A stretch of 64,000 nucleotides of DNA from Luteolibacter sp. Y139 (GCF_038066715.1 NZ_JBBUKT010000003.1:372001-436000); one strand, 5' to 3'. Shown: positions 1 through 9,565, counted from the first letter of the stretch. The notes: generated by a model from the letters alone, not told the origin. A program made the numbers and translations.

Positions 1-1
1 C

Positions 2-715
2 ATCCGTCCTTCGGATCGTCGACCACTTCTTGACGAACGACTCGCTGATTTTCCAAGAACGCGAGCATTGATGGACGGTATTGGCTACTTCGCTAAAATG
101 GAACTGCCGATGGCAGCGATGGGGCCCTATCTCTATTTCGACTCCGACATTGTCTGGCTTCGCCCAGTGACAAATCTCAAACCTCCCAAGGCCCCTAACG
201 CATTCTCGACCGAATCGTGGTCTTGGTACAATGGTGTCGCCAATGACCACCTATGGACAGCCGCGAAGACGCCACGACGCGTGAACTCCGGCTTCTATTA
301 CCTCGGAGAGCCCTTTCCTTTCCAGCGCATGGAGGAGATGCTTGAACGCGGAATGTTCGACCCCACAATTCGCTACAACACGGATCAAGAGATCATGGCC
401 TACTTGTTCTGTAGTATGAATCTCTATCACCCGGACGATCTAAAACGAAGCCGGGTACGAAAGACTTACGATTTAGGCACCCTTGCCAGTGCTGCTTTGC
501 ACTTCCCGGGCCAGATGTGGCGCAGCCACATGGATCAGATAGAAGCTCTGGAGTCTGCGCCGCCCAAATCTGCAGTTGCCATTCGTTACCAAGATCCCGT
601 ACCCCTGACCGAGCTGGAGCTCTTCCGCATGAGAATGAACGTGAGGCTCTCGGATTCCCCGACCCTCGGCAGGTTGATCAACCGGCTCCGGGCAATACGC
701 CAGAAATTCGCATGA
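2..715 (+). CDS. Glycosyltransferase with DXD motif (5' partial)
   Basis: The frame is open from the left edge of the window, so the N-terminus is probably missing; TTG 68 or ATG 71 would give a protein of about 215 residues, but the upstream codons read as plausible protein. The hallmark is YLYFDSDIVWL, whose DSD lies at nt 140-148. This is the metal- and nucleotide-sugar-binding DXD motif of cytoplasmic GT-A glycosyltransferases in the GT8/GT32-like group. A later segment with VNSGFYYLG and NTDQEIM fits the same fold. It is the first of many sugar-transfer genes in the locus, so a role in polysaccharide repeat-unit assembly is inferred. The sugar donor cannot be read from sequence. Confidence 0.72.
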   Translation: MRPSDRRPLLDERLADFPRTRALMDGIGYFAKMELPMAAMGPYLYFDSDIVWLRPVTNLKPPKAPNAFSTESWSWYNGVANDHLWTAAKTPRRVNSGFYYLGEPFPFQRMEEMLERGMFDPTIRYNTDQEIMAYLFCSMNLYHPDDLKRSRVRKTYDLGTLASAALHFPGQMWRSHMDQIEALESAPPKSAVAIRYQDPVPLTELELFRMRMNVRLSDSPTLGRLINRLRAIRQKFA

Positions 716-795
716 TCAAATGCTGCCCTGAACGAAAGCTCCTTCATTCCAATTGAGAAGCTCTCTACGATTGATCCTCAAATCCTCAAAATTTC

Positions 796-1644
796 ATGAA
801 AGAGTTTCTCCGGCGCGTCGCCGAACTTTTGGTTTCGAATGAAACGCTGTGGACGCCAGTTCGCAAAACCTTAGTGCGAGGAAGCCAGTTCCTGTGTGCG
901 ATGCGAGAGAGTTATGAGGCGGACCGAGTGGTCGCGGAAACCCCAGCATTGCGCAACGCTCTCGCAGCCCGCTTGGTAGTCGCTGGACCTTTCCAAGGTA
1001 TGAAGTATGGAAACACGGAAGCGCGGTGCAGCACGCTTTATCCGAAGCTTCTAGGCACCTATGAAAACGAATTGGCTGCCGAAGTTGACGCAGCCATCGC
1101 GAAACGTCACGCCATCGTCGTCGATGTCGGTGCCGCTGATGGTTACTACGCGGTCGGATTCGCCTACCGCAACCCCGATGCAAAGATTATCGCTTTCGAG
1201 CAGGATCCGCGCGCTCAAGTGGAACTTGAAAAGCTTGCAGCACTCAACGGCGTGAGTGACCGGATCGACGTTCGCGGCCACTGTGGTCCTGGCGACATCC
1301 AAGGCTTAAGCGGGAAAAGCGGACTCGTTATCGTCGACTGCGAAGGCTTTGAGGACAAAATCTTGAGTGAGGAAAACATCCGTCACCTGCGTGGCTGGGA
1401 CTTCATCATCGAAACTCACGACGGCTTTTCGCCAGAAGTCACCAAACGTCTAGAAGCTCGATTCGCGGGAACGCATGAAGTCCGCCAAATTGACGCGATT
1501 CATGACTATGACAAACTCGATCATGTTGAGGTTCCGTTATTGAAGGGATTGCCGCGCCGCGCTGCGGACAAGGTTGTCGCCGAAGGACGAGAGCATGCCT
1601 GCCTGCGTTGGCTGTGCTGCACGCCACGCATGGGCAACAAATGA
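796..1644 (+). CDS. FkbM-like SAM-dependent methyltransferase
   Basis: The 282-residue protein has a class I SAM-binding motif, VVDVGAADG, at residues 108-116 and a second conserved block, VDCEGFEDKIL, near residues 180-190. The second block resembles the KxDxEGxE signature of FkbM-type O-methyltransferases. The first 100 residues (including GPFQGMKYG and LYPKLLGTYE) are an extra N-terminal part seen in a subset of the family. It is followed 82 bases later by a second FkbM-type gene, so both probably methylate hydroxyls on the polysaccharide or its lipid-linked precursor. Membership of the methyltransferase fold is clear; the sugar acceptor is inferred from context. Confidence 0.72.
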   Translation: MKEFLRRVAELLVSNETLWTPVRKTLVRGSQFLCAMRESYEADRVVAETPALRNALAARLVVAGPFQGMKYGNTEARCSTLYPKLLGTYENELAAEVDAAIAKRHAIVVDVGAADGYYAVGFAYRNPDAKIIAFEQDPRAQVELEKLAALNGVSDRIDVRGHCGPGDIQGLSGKSGLVIVDCEGFEDKILSEENIRHLRGWDFIIETHDGFSPEVTKRLEARFAGTHEVRQIDAIHDYDKLDHVEVPLLKGLPRRAADKVVAEGREHACLRWLCCTPRMGNK

Positions 1645-1726
1645 TGGGAGCAGAGAAATTTAGGACGCGCATCTCCATCAATTCTCTCATCAAGAGCTAC
1701 CCATAAGACCTCAATCCACTACTGGA

Positions 1727-2410
1727 ATGAAGAAAGTTGGCAGAATATTGAAGCAAGCCTTGAGAGCGAGAGGGTTTGATTTAGTACGGCACAGGGAGCT
1801 TCCCGAACTCCTTGCACATCACCACGTAGACATCGTTCTCGATATCGGTGCGAACGACGGAGGATACGCCACCGAACTCAGGGAAGCCGGCTGGAGAGGT
1901 CCCTTGGTTTCATTTGAACCTCAGCCAGCGGCCTTTGGGCGATTGAAAGAACGTTTCATCGGCGACGCTTTCTGGTCGGGACACCAAATCGGCTTGGGCA
2001 GTGTCGATGAAACACTGAACATGAATGTCCATCACATGGATGTTTTGAGTTCGTTTCTTGAAAAAATCGAGGAATCGGAATCGGCCAGTCAGATTGAAGT
2101 GGAGGTGAAGAGGATGGATGGAATTCTCGACAACATCTTGGGCCACCATCGCAGGCCTTTCGTCAAGATCGACACGCAGGGGTTCGAATTGCAGGTAATC
2201 AAAGGATTCGGAGCCATGACAGACAGAGTTGTTGGATGGCAGCTTGAGATGTCTGTTGAACCTCTCTATCAGAATCAAGTGAAGATCGAGGAGGTCATCG
2301 CGCTTATGAGGAGTTTGGGATTTTCGCTGTGGAAGATCATCCCTGGACTACGCGACCCGAAGACTCTTCAAAGCTTCGAATTCGACGGCGTGTTCTTCAA
2401 GAGTACATGA
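1727..2410 (+). CDS. FkbM family methyltransferase
   Basis: This 227-residue protein is a canonical FkbM methyltransferase. Motif I is VLDIGANDGG at residues 37-46, an acidic SFEPQP follows at about 62-67, and the diagnostic KIDTQGFE lies at 147-154. These enzymes transfer a methyl group from S-adenosylmethionine to a hydroxyl group, here most likely on a sugar. The stop codon overlaps the start of the next gene (ATGA at 2407-2410), which indicates translational coupling with the exostosin-like transferase downstream. It differs clearly from the FkbM-like gene at 796-1644, so the two are not a recent duplication. Confidence 0.82.
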   Translation: MKKVGRILKQALRARGFDLVRHRELPELLAHHHVDIVLDIGANDGGYATELREAGWRGPLVSFEPQPAAFGRLKERFIGDAFWSGHQIGLGSVDETLNMNVHHMDVLSSFLEKIEESESASQIEVEVKRMDGILDNILGHHRRPFVKIDTQGFELQVIKGFGAMTDRVVGWQLEMSVEPLYQNQVKIEEVIALMRSLGFSLWKIIPGLRDPKTLQSFEFDGVFFKST

Positions 2411-3351
2411 ACTCTGAATTTTCTGGCAACATTGTCGACAGCACCGGAGCGCCCCTTGTGGCTTGGGGCGAAACGGTGTTCTTGAAGCGGCTCTTCGAAG
2501 AACTCGAAGCCCAGCTGGGTGACGACTTTTCCCGGTTCACCTTCGTGGTACATCGCCGAGTGTTCGGTGAGATTGCTGGCTCTAAAATTAACTTGGATCC
2601 CGGTGGCCCAAATCGCGTGCTAATCGTGATTTCGGATGAGTGCGAGGCCTTTCCGTGCCAGGAATTCCAATCCTACCGGGTCGTATTCCGCGCCTATGGT
2701 TCACCGCTTGGCGGCGACTCGCGCATTCACGCGTTCCCCGTTGGATACCTCAACGCCGCCGGGCTTGTTGAACCGGTGGAATTTGACCAGCGCCAGGTCA
2801 CGGTCTTCTTCTCAGGTTACCTGAACCGCAACCGGTTGGATGTCTATAAGCAATTCCGGCCGGTATGGTGGCTTCCAAAACGGAACCTATCCCAGAACAG
2901 ATATATCCGGGAGATCGCACGCCGCGCAGCGGAGAGATTCACCAAGGAGCGTAGCTTCCCTGACGCCATCCCAGGAGGACATGTGGCTTTCACCGATTGG
3001 TTCGGAAGAGGACTAGCTCCTGAGGAATACGCGCAAACCTTGGCGAACTCCCGGATCGCCATTTGCCCACCGGGTTTTGAAAGCCACGAAACGATTCGCC
3101 ACTGGGAGGCAATGCGCTTGGGTTGTGTTGTGATCTCGGCACCACTGCCGCCAAACCGCTTTTATTCGAACAGCCCGATCATCCAACTCTCCGACTGGTC
3201 TGATCTCAAGCCAACCGTGAACCGCTTGCTGAACAATCCTTCGGAGCTTCGGGCGAGGCACCTCGCCACCGTCGATTGGTGGAAAAAAGCCTGCTCAGAA
3301 AAGGCGGTGGCAGACTACATGGCGCGCATTATCGTCATGCCCGACTCCTAA
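2407..3351 (+). CDS. Exostosin-like glycosyltransferase
   Basis: The 314-residue reading starts at ATG 2407, overlapping the preceding stop by four bases; a longer in-frame start at 2329 would lie deep inside the upstream gene and is less likely. The C-terminal half carries ANSRIAICPPGFESHETIRH followed by WEAMRLGCVVIS, which matches the nucleotide-sugar-binding end of exostosin (GT47-like) transferases. The N-terminal half, with VVFRAYGSPL and a central FFSGYLNRNR segment, is typical of bacterial members found in polysaccharide clusters. It is probably a cytoplasmic or membrane-peripheral inverting transferase. The sugar it handles is unknown. Confidence 0.65.
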   Translation: MNSEFSGNIVDSTGAPLVAWGETVFLKRLFEELEAQLGDDFSRFTFVVHRRVFGEIAGSKINLDPGGPNRVLIVISDECEAFPCQEFQSYRVVFRAYGSPLGGDSRIHAFPVGYLNAAGLVEPVEFDQRQVTVFFSGYLNRNRLDVYKQFRPVWWLPKRNLSQNRYIREIARRAAERFTKERSFPDAIPGGHVAFTDWFGRGLAPEEYAQTLANSRIAICPPGFESHETIRHWEAMRLGCVVISAPLPPNRFYSNSPIIQLSDWSDLKPTVNRLLNNPSELRARHLATVDWWKKACSEKAVADYMARIIVMPDS

Positions 3352-3371
3352 CGGGAAGCCCACTCTTCGTC

Positions 3372-4844
3372 GTGCTCTTCAACTCTTGGGAGTTTCTAAT
3401 CCTGCTCGTTGCGACCTTTGCGCTTTACTACGCGCCCTGGTCTCGCGGACGCAATGGCAAGGCGTGGCAGGTTACACTGGCGCTGGTCGCCAGCGTGATC
3501 TTCTATGGCTGGGAAGACCCGAAGTTGATCGGTCTCCTAGCGATTTCGTGCGTCGGCAACAGCTTGGCCACCGGCCGTATTATTCTCCACAAGGTCGCCG
3601 GAAACGAGGCCAAAGTGAGACAATGGACACAACGCGCGGTAGTGATGAATCTATCCCTGTTGGGGATCTTCAAGTATCTGCCTTTCCTCGCCGGGCTATT
3701 TCCCTTTCTTCCGCCGTCTTGGTTGGCCGCAGCCAAGGCCATCCCACTGCCAATCGGCATTTCCTTCTATACGTTCCACGGTATCAGCATGATCGTGGAT
3801 GTCGCACGTGGCGAGGTGACTCGGGAAGGCGATGCGCTCATGTCCAAAGGCGGCAGGTTCGCGAAAGGGGTTCGCGATATAGGCTTCTACCTCCTCTTCT
3901 TCCCTCAGCTCGTCGCTGGACCAATCGTCAAGGCAAAGGAATTCTGGCCGCAAATAAGTGGAAAACGCTTGGAAGACATTCGATGGCGACAAGTTGTGCG
4001 CGCTTTGATTACTGGCTATTTCCTCAAGGTTTTCGTGGCGGACAACCTTTCCGAACAAACCGCTAGCCTGACCCTCGGCCCCGAAACCCTGATCGCCTCC
4101 GGCCCGCTGAATCTGATCCCGCTGCTTTACGCTTACTCGCTCCAGATTTTCGCCGACTTCGCGGGCTATTCACTGATCGCAATCGGACTGGCTGCAATGT
4201 TCGGCTACCGCTTTCCGATTAACTTCAACTTTCCCTATCTCTCGACCAGCATTACCGAGTTCTGGCGACGCTGGCACATGTCGCTGTCAGCTTGGCTTCG
4301 CGATTACCTTTACATTCCACTGGGTGGCAACCGCAACGGTCCTACGCGCACTTACCTGAATCTTTTTCTGGTCATGTTTCTTGGAGGACTGTGGCACGGA
4401 GCCGAGTGGAAATTCGCCTTGTGGGGTTCGCTGCATGGGCTGCTCCTGGCCATGGAGCGGTTGTGGGGTAGGAATAAAGCAACTGCGCTCCCGCGGAATA
4501 GCTTCGGGTTCATTCGATTGACCTTCGGATGGCTCTTTGCCTTCCACGCCGTGACGTTGCTTTGGCTGACGTTCCTGATGCCGGACATGGCCAGTATCGT
4601 GGCCTTCTTCCGAGGCGTCTTCGGCGGCAGAACTGGCTTCTCCGGTCCTCCTGCCTTTTCGTTGGTTTTCTATGGAGCGGCCGTGGTCCTTTACCATGCG
4701 TGGGGTTGGCTGAGCGAGCACCGCGAAATACTCGCCGCCAAATTGGCACGGGCACCGTTCGAGCCTTTGATCCAAGGAGTGATGCTCTTTTTAATTTTCA
4801 CAAACCCCGGAGCGCCTCGCGGGTTCATCTATTTTCAGTTCTAA
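3372..4844 (+). CDS. MBOAT family O-acyltransferase (AlgI/DltB-like)
   Basis: This polytopic membrane protein of about 491 residues transfers acyl groups, usually acetyl, across the membrane to an extracytoplasmic polymer. GTG 3372 is chosen because it gives the family's usual beginning (LFNSWEFLILL) and follows the upstream stop by 20 bases with a GGGAAG ahead of it. The conserved FWRRWHMSLSAWLRDY block has His302, and GGLWHGAEW carries the invariant catalytic His342. The next two genes encode secreted SGNH-type proteins, the standard partners of MBOAT in AlgI/AlgJ/AlgX and DltB/DltD systems. Together they argue for O-acetylation of the polysaccharide. Confidence 0.88.
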   Translation: MLFNSWEFLILLVATFALYYAPWSRGRNGKAWQVTLALVASVIFYGWEDPKLIGLLAISCVGNSLATGRIILHKVAGNEAKVRQWTQRAVVMNLSLLGIFKYLPFLAGLFPFLPPSWLAAAKAIPLPIGISFYTFHGISMIVDVARGEVTREGDALMSKGGRFAKGVRDIGFYLLFFPQLVAGPIVKAKEFWPQISGKRLEDIRWRQVVRALITGYFLKVFVADNLSEQTASLTLGPETLIASGPLNLIPLLYAYSLQIFADFAGYSLIAIGLAAMFGYRFPINFNFPYLSTSITEFWRRWHMSLSAWLRDYLYIPLGGNRNGPTRTYLNLFLVMFLGGLWHGAEWKFALWGSLHGLLLAMERLWGRNKATALPRNSFGFIRLTFGWLFAFHAVTLLWLTFLMPDMASIVAFFRGVFGGRTGFSGPPAFSLVFYGAAVVLYHAWGWLSEHREILAAKLARAPFEPLIQGVMLFLIFTNPGAPRGFIYFQF

Positions 4845-4853
4845 GCTGTAGAA

Positions 4854-6938
4854 TTGTTCCCATTTCCAATCGTGATCCGATTTCTCACCCTTTTCGCAGT
4901 CGCCTTTTCCGGGATCCTTCTCGGTCAGTCGTTGTCGATCCTTCCTGGTGAGCAGGTCGTGCCGGTAACGGGCAAACTAATACGTTTGGAGTTTGAAACT
5001 AAAGTGGACAAGGTCTATCGGATCGAGTCCTCTACAAATCTCGCGACGTGGGCAAACGAGGGCTATGCGTTTCGTGGTATCGGTGGAAAAATGTCAGCTC
5101 TGGTGTCGAATCACGACCTTCCGAAGCTATTTTATCGAGTACGCGACGACGCTACCGCTGACGAAGTGGCACCCCTGCTGCCCTACGGGCAATCCACAAT
5201 CGAAGGGCCTCCCGGCCCCGTCGGCCCGCAGGGACCTCAAGGCGAGGCAGGAGAGAACGCCGAGTTGCCCGATACTCGAGATATCGGATCGCCGCCGTTG
5301 CTTCCGCGAACGCTCCAGCGAATCCTTGCCAGTCGCCAATCCGGTTCACCACGACCCTTTCGGCTAAAATACCTGATGCTCGGCGACTCTTATGCCCTCG
5401 ACTTGAGCGCGGAATTGTCTGCCAAGGTTGCTCCGCTGCGCGAATTCGGACTGGGTGCCACCGCCACTTTGCAAGCCGGTGCCGCTTCCGAATACTCACG
5501 CTTCGACCTCGCGCCTACCGGACTGATATGGCGACTCTCGGGCGAAGGCCAGTCGGTGCAGTATGGCTTGGCGAATACCTCCTTGGAATGCTACCGCCTC
5601 AAGGTCTTTTACTCGACGACCTCAGGTGGAGGGTCTTTCGCGCTAGAGGCCAGTACAAACGGCGGACCCTGGATAGAGATACCCGGAGCAAGCAGCACAG
5701 AACCGATCTCAACCGACAACGGCGGAACGGTCGGCGCAGGTATATTCACTTACGACTTTCCGACTACTGAATCACGACGATTACGGGCAAAATGGGTCAA
5801 AGGAACCGTTCGGGTGATCGGATTCGTTCTCTCCGACATCCGGGATGATCCTTCGGTTCCACGTGGAGGCACAGCTTTCTACAACCTCGCTCTCGGCGGC
5901 ATTATCGTGGCAAACGGAAGGCTAACGCCCCAGGGGGTCTGGAACACCCTGCTCCGCGACTTACAACCGGACTTCTGCACCTACAAGTCAGACGATGGAG
6001 AGCACGGGGCAGCGTTCGCCGAATACTATCAGAAAATCCAGACGGCTTATCCGATGGACTGGGTGATGATATCCCGCCACCCCAGCAACGCGAGCGTCTA
6101 CGATACCCCGGGCTCGCCGGCAAACTCCGGAAACGAACTGCTCCCCACGGACATACAGCTCCGTGACTTCGCCTTGGCGCAAGGCCAACTTTTCATTAAC
6201 GGGCGAACGATGTTTCCCGACCATGCCACCATGGTAAAACTCGGCCTTACTGTTGACCTCGATCCCCACCTCACTCCGGTGGGTGACGACTATCAGCAGC
6301 AGATTGTAATGAACCTGCTTGGCGGCAGTTTGAAACCCGCAGTCCAATTCCCCGGCTCAAATGCGGTGGATGTTGAGACCGGCGCTCGATACCGCACCAC
6401 ACCATTGGGAATCGTCGGAAAGAGCGGGCCGCTGATGATGTTCGATCTTCTTTCCAATTCAAATGCTGGCTCGAACTTCCGGCCTTTCTACGCGATCTCG
6501 AAGATCGATGACTTCGGCACCGTTGGCTTTCATCAAGGCCAGGCCAATCGCTGCTTCGCAGTGCTGGATCCCAATGGAAGAATGGCTTATAACAACTCTA
6601 CCAATGGTTGGCAGGCTGGCTTGCTAGCCGGATGGAGTCGTCCGGCAGCGAGCGGAGTCGAGTATTTTGCCGGAGACCGCGTTACGGAAAGTCCCCTCGC
6701 TGTCTCCGGCACCAGTGCGCACACCGGCGACTTGTTCTCGGTCCGTCGGAACGCTTCCGCCAGTTCGCCCGGCACGCGCGTCGCCGGAGTAAAAGCCGAC
6801 GGGGCAGCCGACTTCGGACGGCTTAAGGCCGAGATTCCCGGCTACGCGACCCATGCTGCGGCCGATGCTGACTCCAGCTTGCAATCGGGGCAGCTATACA
6901 AGCTCAATGGCAAGCGTGCCGTTTATCAGAAGCCGTGA
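4854..6938 (+). CDS. Secreted SGNH-type protein with collagen-like triplets
   Basis: The 694-residue reading begins at TTG 4854; GTG 4872 also gives a good signal peptide (hydrophobic IRFLTLFAVAFSGILL). In order it has the signal peptide, a YRIESSTNLATW module (about 45-110) common in verrucomicrobial secreted proteins, five or six Gly-X-Y collagen-like triplets (118-135), and an SGNH-like domain. In the TTG numbering the candidate catalytic residues are Ser179 in LGDSY and Asp470/His472 in DPHLTP. A C-terminal repeat-like region resembles tail-fibre or adhesin ends. Its place directly after MBOAT suggests the acetyl-accepting or polymer-binding partner. The collagen-like stalk in such an enzyme is unusual. 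Confidence 0.66.
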   Translation: MFPFPIVIRFLTLFAVAFSGILLGQSLSILPGEQVVPVTGKLIRLEFETKVDKVYRIESSTNLATWANEGYAFRGIGGKMSALVSNHDLPKLFYRVRDDATADEVAPLLPYGQSTIEGPPGPVGPQGPQGEAGENAELPDTRDIGSPPLLPRTLQRILASRQSGSPRPFRLKYLMLGDSYALDLSAELSAKVAPLREFGLGATATLQAGAASEYSRFDLAPTGLIWRLSGEGQSVQYGLANTSLECYRLKVFYSTTSGGGSFALEASTNGGPWIEIPGASSTEPISTDNGGTVGAGIFTYDFPTTESRRLRAKWVKGTVRVIGFVLSDIRDDPSVPRGGTAFYNLALGGIIVANGRLTPQGVWNTLLRDLQPDFCTYKSDDGEHGAAFAEYYQKIQTAYPMDWVMISRHPSNASVYDTPGSPANSGNELLPTDIQLRDFALAQGQLFINGRTMFPDHATMVKLGLTVDLDPHLTPVGDDYQQQIVMNLLGGSLKPAVQFPGSNAVDVETGARYRTTPLGIVGKSGPLMMFDLLSNSNAGSNFRPFYAISKIDDFGTVGFHQGQANRCFAVLDPNGRMAYNNSTNGWQAGLLAGWSRPAASGVEYFAGDRVTESPLAVSGTSAHTGDLFSVRRNASASSPGTRVAGVKADGAADFGRLKAEIPGYATHAAADADSSLQSGQLYKLNGKRAVYQKP

Positions 6939-6954
6939 ATTTCCCTGCGCCCGC

Positions 6955-7830
6955 ATGACCCACGCAATTCTGATAATGCTCACGCTGGCAGCCTGTTTCG
7001 GCATTCAATCGCTGGCTCTCCGAGCAGTCGGTGGAAGGACGGCCAAGAGCGAGTCGAATTATTTTTCATCCCTAGGGCGAATCCAAGCCGGCGCAGTCGG
7101 CAAACCGGAGGCTATGCTTCTGGGATCTTCCATCACCGGCCGATTGCCAGATCGAGCGCAAGGTTTCGAAGGCTTTGCCAACATGGGCTGCGATGGCGGA
7201 TGCGCGGTGGATACACTGCGAGCGATGGACCGTGGTTTACTGCCCGTCGCACCGATTTTGCTCATCGAAGCGAACACTCTTCAGCGAGCACTCGACCCTA
7301 TCCCTTCCCAAGTCGGATCAGCCATGAAAAGGCCATGGTTTCAGGCCGGTATGCGTATCCCCGCGATCAGCGCTTATGCTCGCCCATCCGCTTTTTTGTA
7401 TTCAATTTTGCTAGCAAAAAAAATCGGCGGCTTCGGCGATCCGGAAAGCGCAGATGACCTGCGGGTGAGCAGCCATCCCGTCCGCCTAACCGCCCTCTCC
7501 GCCACGAACATTTCGCCAAACGAGCAGGCTTTGGTCGGCGAACTCGTCCCCCTACTTCAACGGCTCCAAGAAAAGGGATGTCGCATCGTCTTCGTGTGGC
7601 TGCCTCCCGGTCGTGGTGCCAACTCACCCGTCCCGCCATATATTGCTGCTATGGTCGGGCAAAGCGGATGCGAATGGTGGGACTTGGGGACTGAAGCAGA
7701 TCCCTCCTTGGTCGTGCTGACCGATGGCGTTCATATGGCCGCTCCAAGCGCTGCGCGTACGTCACGCTCGCTGAAAAGAATATTCAGCCTGCCAGGTAAC
7801 ACCCCAAAAGATCTGCCGGAGTCTCCATAA
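6955..7830 (+). CDS. Membrane-anchored SGNH-like protein, MBOAT partner
   Basis: ATG 6955 is preferred over an upstream in-frame ATG at 6853 because it lies 16 bases after the previous stop and begins a clean signal anchor (AILIMLTLAACFGIQSLAL). The 291-residue protein has a GDSL-like block, MLLGSSITG (Ser58), and a C-terminal DGVHM with Asp257 and His260, the usual Ser-Asp-His set of SGNH hydrolases and AlgJ/DltD-like proteins. No other domain was recognised. As the third gene of an MBOAT-SGNH-SGNH set it probably works in the periplasm on O-acetylation of the exported polymer. Enzyme activity itself is inferred. Confidence 0.66.
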   Translation: MTHAILIMLTLAACFGIQSLALRAVGGRTAKSESNYFSSLGRIQAGAVGKPEAMLLGSSITGRLPDRAQGFEGFANMGCDGGCAVDTLRAMDRGLLPVAPILLIEANTLQRALDPIPSQVGSAMKRPWFQAGMRIPAISAYARPSAFLYSILLAKKIGGFGDPESADDLRVSSHPVRLTALSATNISPNEQALVGELVPLLQRLQEKGCRIVFVWLPPGRGANSPVPPYIAAMVGQSGCEWWDLGTEADPSLVVLTDGVHMAAPSAARTSRSLKRIFSLPGNTPKDLPESP

Positions 7831-7840
7831 CATCCTCTTC

Positions 7841-8695
7841 ATGTTAGCCTATATCCTCTCGCAACCGCGGAGTGGGAGCACCGTTCTTACGGCCATGCTC
7901 GACAAACGCAAAGGCGTTGTCTGCATGCCCGAATCGTCTTTCCCCCAAGCGCTCGGCGTCGTAAGCCGAAAGGAGCGGGACGACCGACGTTGGATGGCTG
8001 CTCTCTATCTCGGAAGCACTTTTCCTCCGACTCCTCTGAGCTTCGAAGATGCTCTGGCTTGCATGGAAGGAAGCGACGAGCAGATCCTCCACGCGTTGGG
8101 ACGGGCGTTGGCAACAAAAATCGGGAGAGATCCGACTGAGGTCCGCACTATCGTTTGGAAAACTACCCGCACGATCGGCATGCACAGGGGGCCCCTTTCT
8201 ACCAGTGGTCGTTTCATCGTGCTGCGTCGGCATCCACACAACGTTTTCGAATCCCAATCACGCTTCGACTATGGCGTGCGTAATCGCCGCCCCCTCCGAT
8301 ACGCTTTCTTTGCCCAGAGTTACGAATACGCTTTGTCCCGCCTGCCAGTGGACAGGACCTTCCTGATCAACTATGACGACGCGGAAAAACGCCTCTCCGA
8401 GTTGCTTGGATTTCTCCAACTCGATGATAGAGGCACCTGGGAGACGGGTAGTTCAAGCCTTGATCTGGTTGCAAAAAGTTGCTCGTGGCTGGCGCAAATA
8501 ACCGAGGAGTTCCGCAATACCGATGTGGAGAAGCGCGCGCGGCTAACACCTGAAACGCTGAAGCTGGTAGATCGTTCGCTCGCCCTGACCCGTCCATTGC
8601 GGTCGTTTATGGGACCTGTGAGAGCCCACTCCGATCGAAGGTCCATGAGCCACATCTGGGACTTTGCCCGGCAGCGATTGGCTGAGAATTCGTAA
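7841..8695 (+). CDS. Sulfotransferase family protein
   Basis: This 284-residue protein begins with ILSQPRSGSTVLTAML. The PRSGST segment at residues 9-14 is the phosphosulfate-binding loop for PAPS in sulfotransferases. A second block, FIVLRRHPHNVFES (about 125-138), matches the 3'-phosphate-binding strand with its conserved Arg and Ser. It would move sulfate from PAPS to a hydroxyl group, most plausibly on a sugar of the neighbouring polysaccharide. A large secreted sulfatase at 14.4 kb in the same locus could later remove such sulfates. No PAPS-synthesis genes are in the window. Confidence 0.8.
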   Translation: MLAYILSQPRSGSTVLTAMLDKRKGVVCMPESSFPQALGVVSRKERDDRRWMAALYLGSTFPPTPLSFEDALACMEGSDEQILHALGRALATKIGRDPTEVRTIVWKTTRTIGMHRGPLSTSGRFIVLRRHPHNVFESQSRFDYGVRNRRPLRYAFFAQSYEYALSRLPVDRTFLINYDDAEKRLSELLGFLQLDDRGTWETGSSSLDLVAKSCSWLAQITEEFRNTDVEKRARLTPETLKLVDRSLALTRPLRSFMGPVRAHSDRRSMSHIWDFARQRLAENS

Positions 8696-8697
8696 AC

Positions 8698-9558
8698 ATG
8701 CACCGAACGATACACGACTTCTTCTCCAAGCTCGGCCTTGGAACCGGCACGCTGGCCTCGTGGCGAGGCGGTCTTTCGGCCGCTGTGGCGGGCCGTTTGC
8801 TCGATGTCGCCAGCGATTCGGGAATCAATCTGATCGATACCGCCGACTCATATGCGTCAGGAGAATGTGAGCGCCTTTTGGGACTTTTGCTCCGCGATAG
8901 GCGGGGAAGGTTCTCCATAATAACGAAGGTGGGCTATGTCAGTGCCGATGTGCCAGGGCCGTTGCATCTGCTGAATCCCCTCTTCAAAAAGCTCAAGCAC
9001 AGACTCGGTGCACGGCAAGACTTCCGTCCGGACTCCATGGCTCGTCGCTTGCAACGTTCTTTGCAACGGTTGAAGTCCGACCACGTCGACGCCTTCTTGC
9101 TCCATGACCCTCCGGCTCACGTTCTATCGGATGGGTCGCTTTTCCACGAACTGTCCAAATTGAAAGCCGCAGGTTTGGCGCGCCGTCTCGGCATCTCCAG
9201 CGGAGATGATGAGGCCCTGCAACTCGCGCTTGCATGGCCAGATTGCGACATGATCCAAACGCCTTTAGTCGAAGACGGCGGACTCGCTCCATCGTTGAGA
9301 GCAGCAAAGGCCGGTCGCCCTCTTATCATTCTGAACCATGTTTCCCTTGGCGGCCGTTTGCCGATTGGATGCGAGCCTCAGTCTTCCGCATTGAAGAAAT
9401 GGCGAGAGAGTATCGACACAAGTGCAACCGAGCTGGGTGTCAGCCCACAGGCGGCTTTGCTGCGCGTGGCTTTGGAAACAACCGGTGCAGACTCAGTACT
9501 GACTGGCACAAGGGATTCCGGCCATCTTGCCGAGAACTGCCGCGCCGTGTTATCTTGA
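8698..9558 (+). CDS. Aldo/keto reductase
   Basis: The 286-residue protein has the aldo/keto reductase catalytic tetrad in order: Asp47 in LIDTADSY, Tyr52, Lys77 in IITKVGY and His136 in FLLHDPP. It starts two bases after the sulfotransferase stop. The family reduces carbonyl groups with NADPH on a TIM-barrel. In this setting it may reduce a keto-sugar intermediate, in partnership with the GMC oxidoreductase that follows after seven bases. A redox pair like this is uncommon in simple O-antigen loci. The substrate is not deducible. Confidence 0.85.
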   Translation: MHRTIHDFFSKLGLGTGTLASWRGGLSAAVAGRLLDVASDSGINLIDTADSYASGECERLLGLLLRDRRGRFSIITKVGYVSADVPGPLHLLNPLFKKLKHRLGARQDFRPDSMARRLQRSLQRLKSDHVDAFLLHDPPAHVLSDGSLFHELSKLKAAGLARRLGISSGDDEALQLALAWPDCDMIQTPLVEDGGLAPSLRAAKAGRPLIILNHVSLGGRLPIGCEPQSSALKKWRESIDTSATELGVSPQAALLRVALETTGADSVLTGTRDSGHLAENCRAVLS

Positions 9559-9565
9559 TGGGCCC

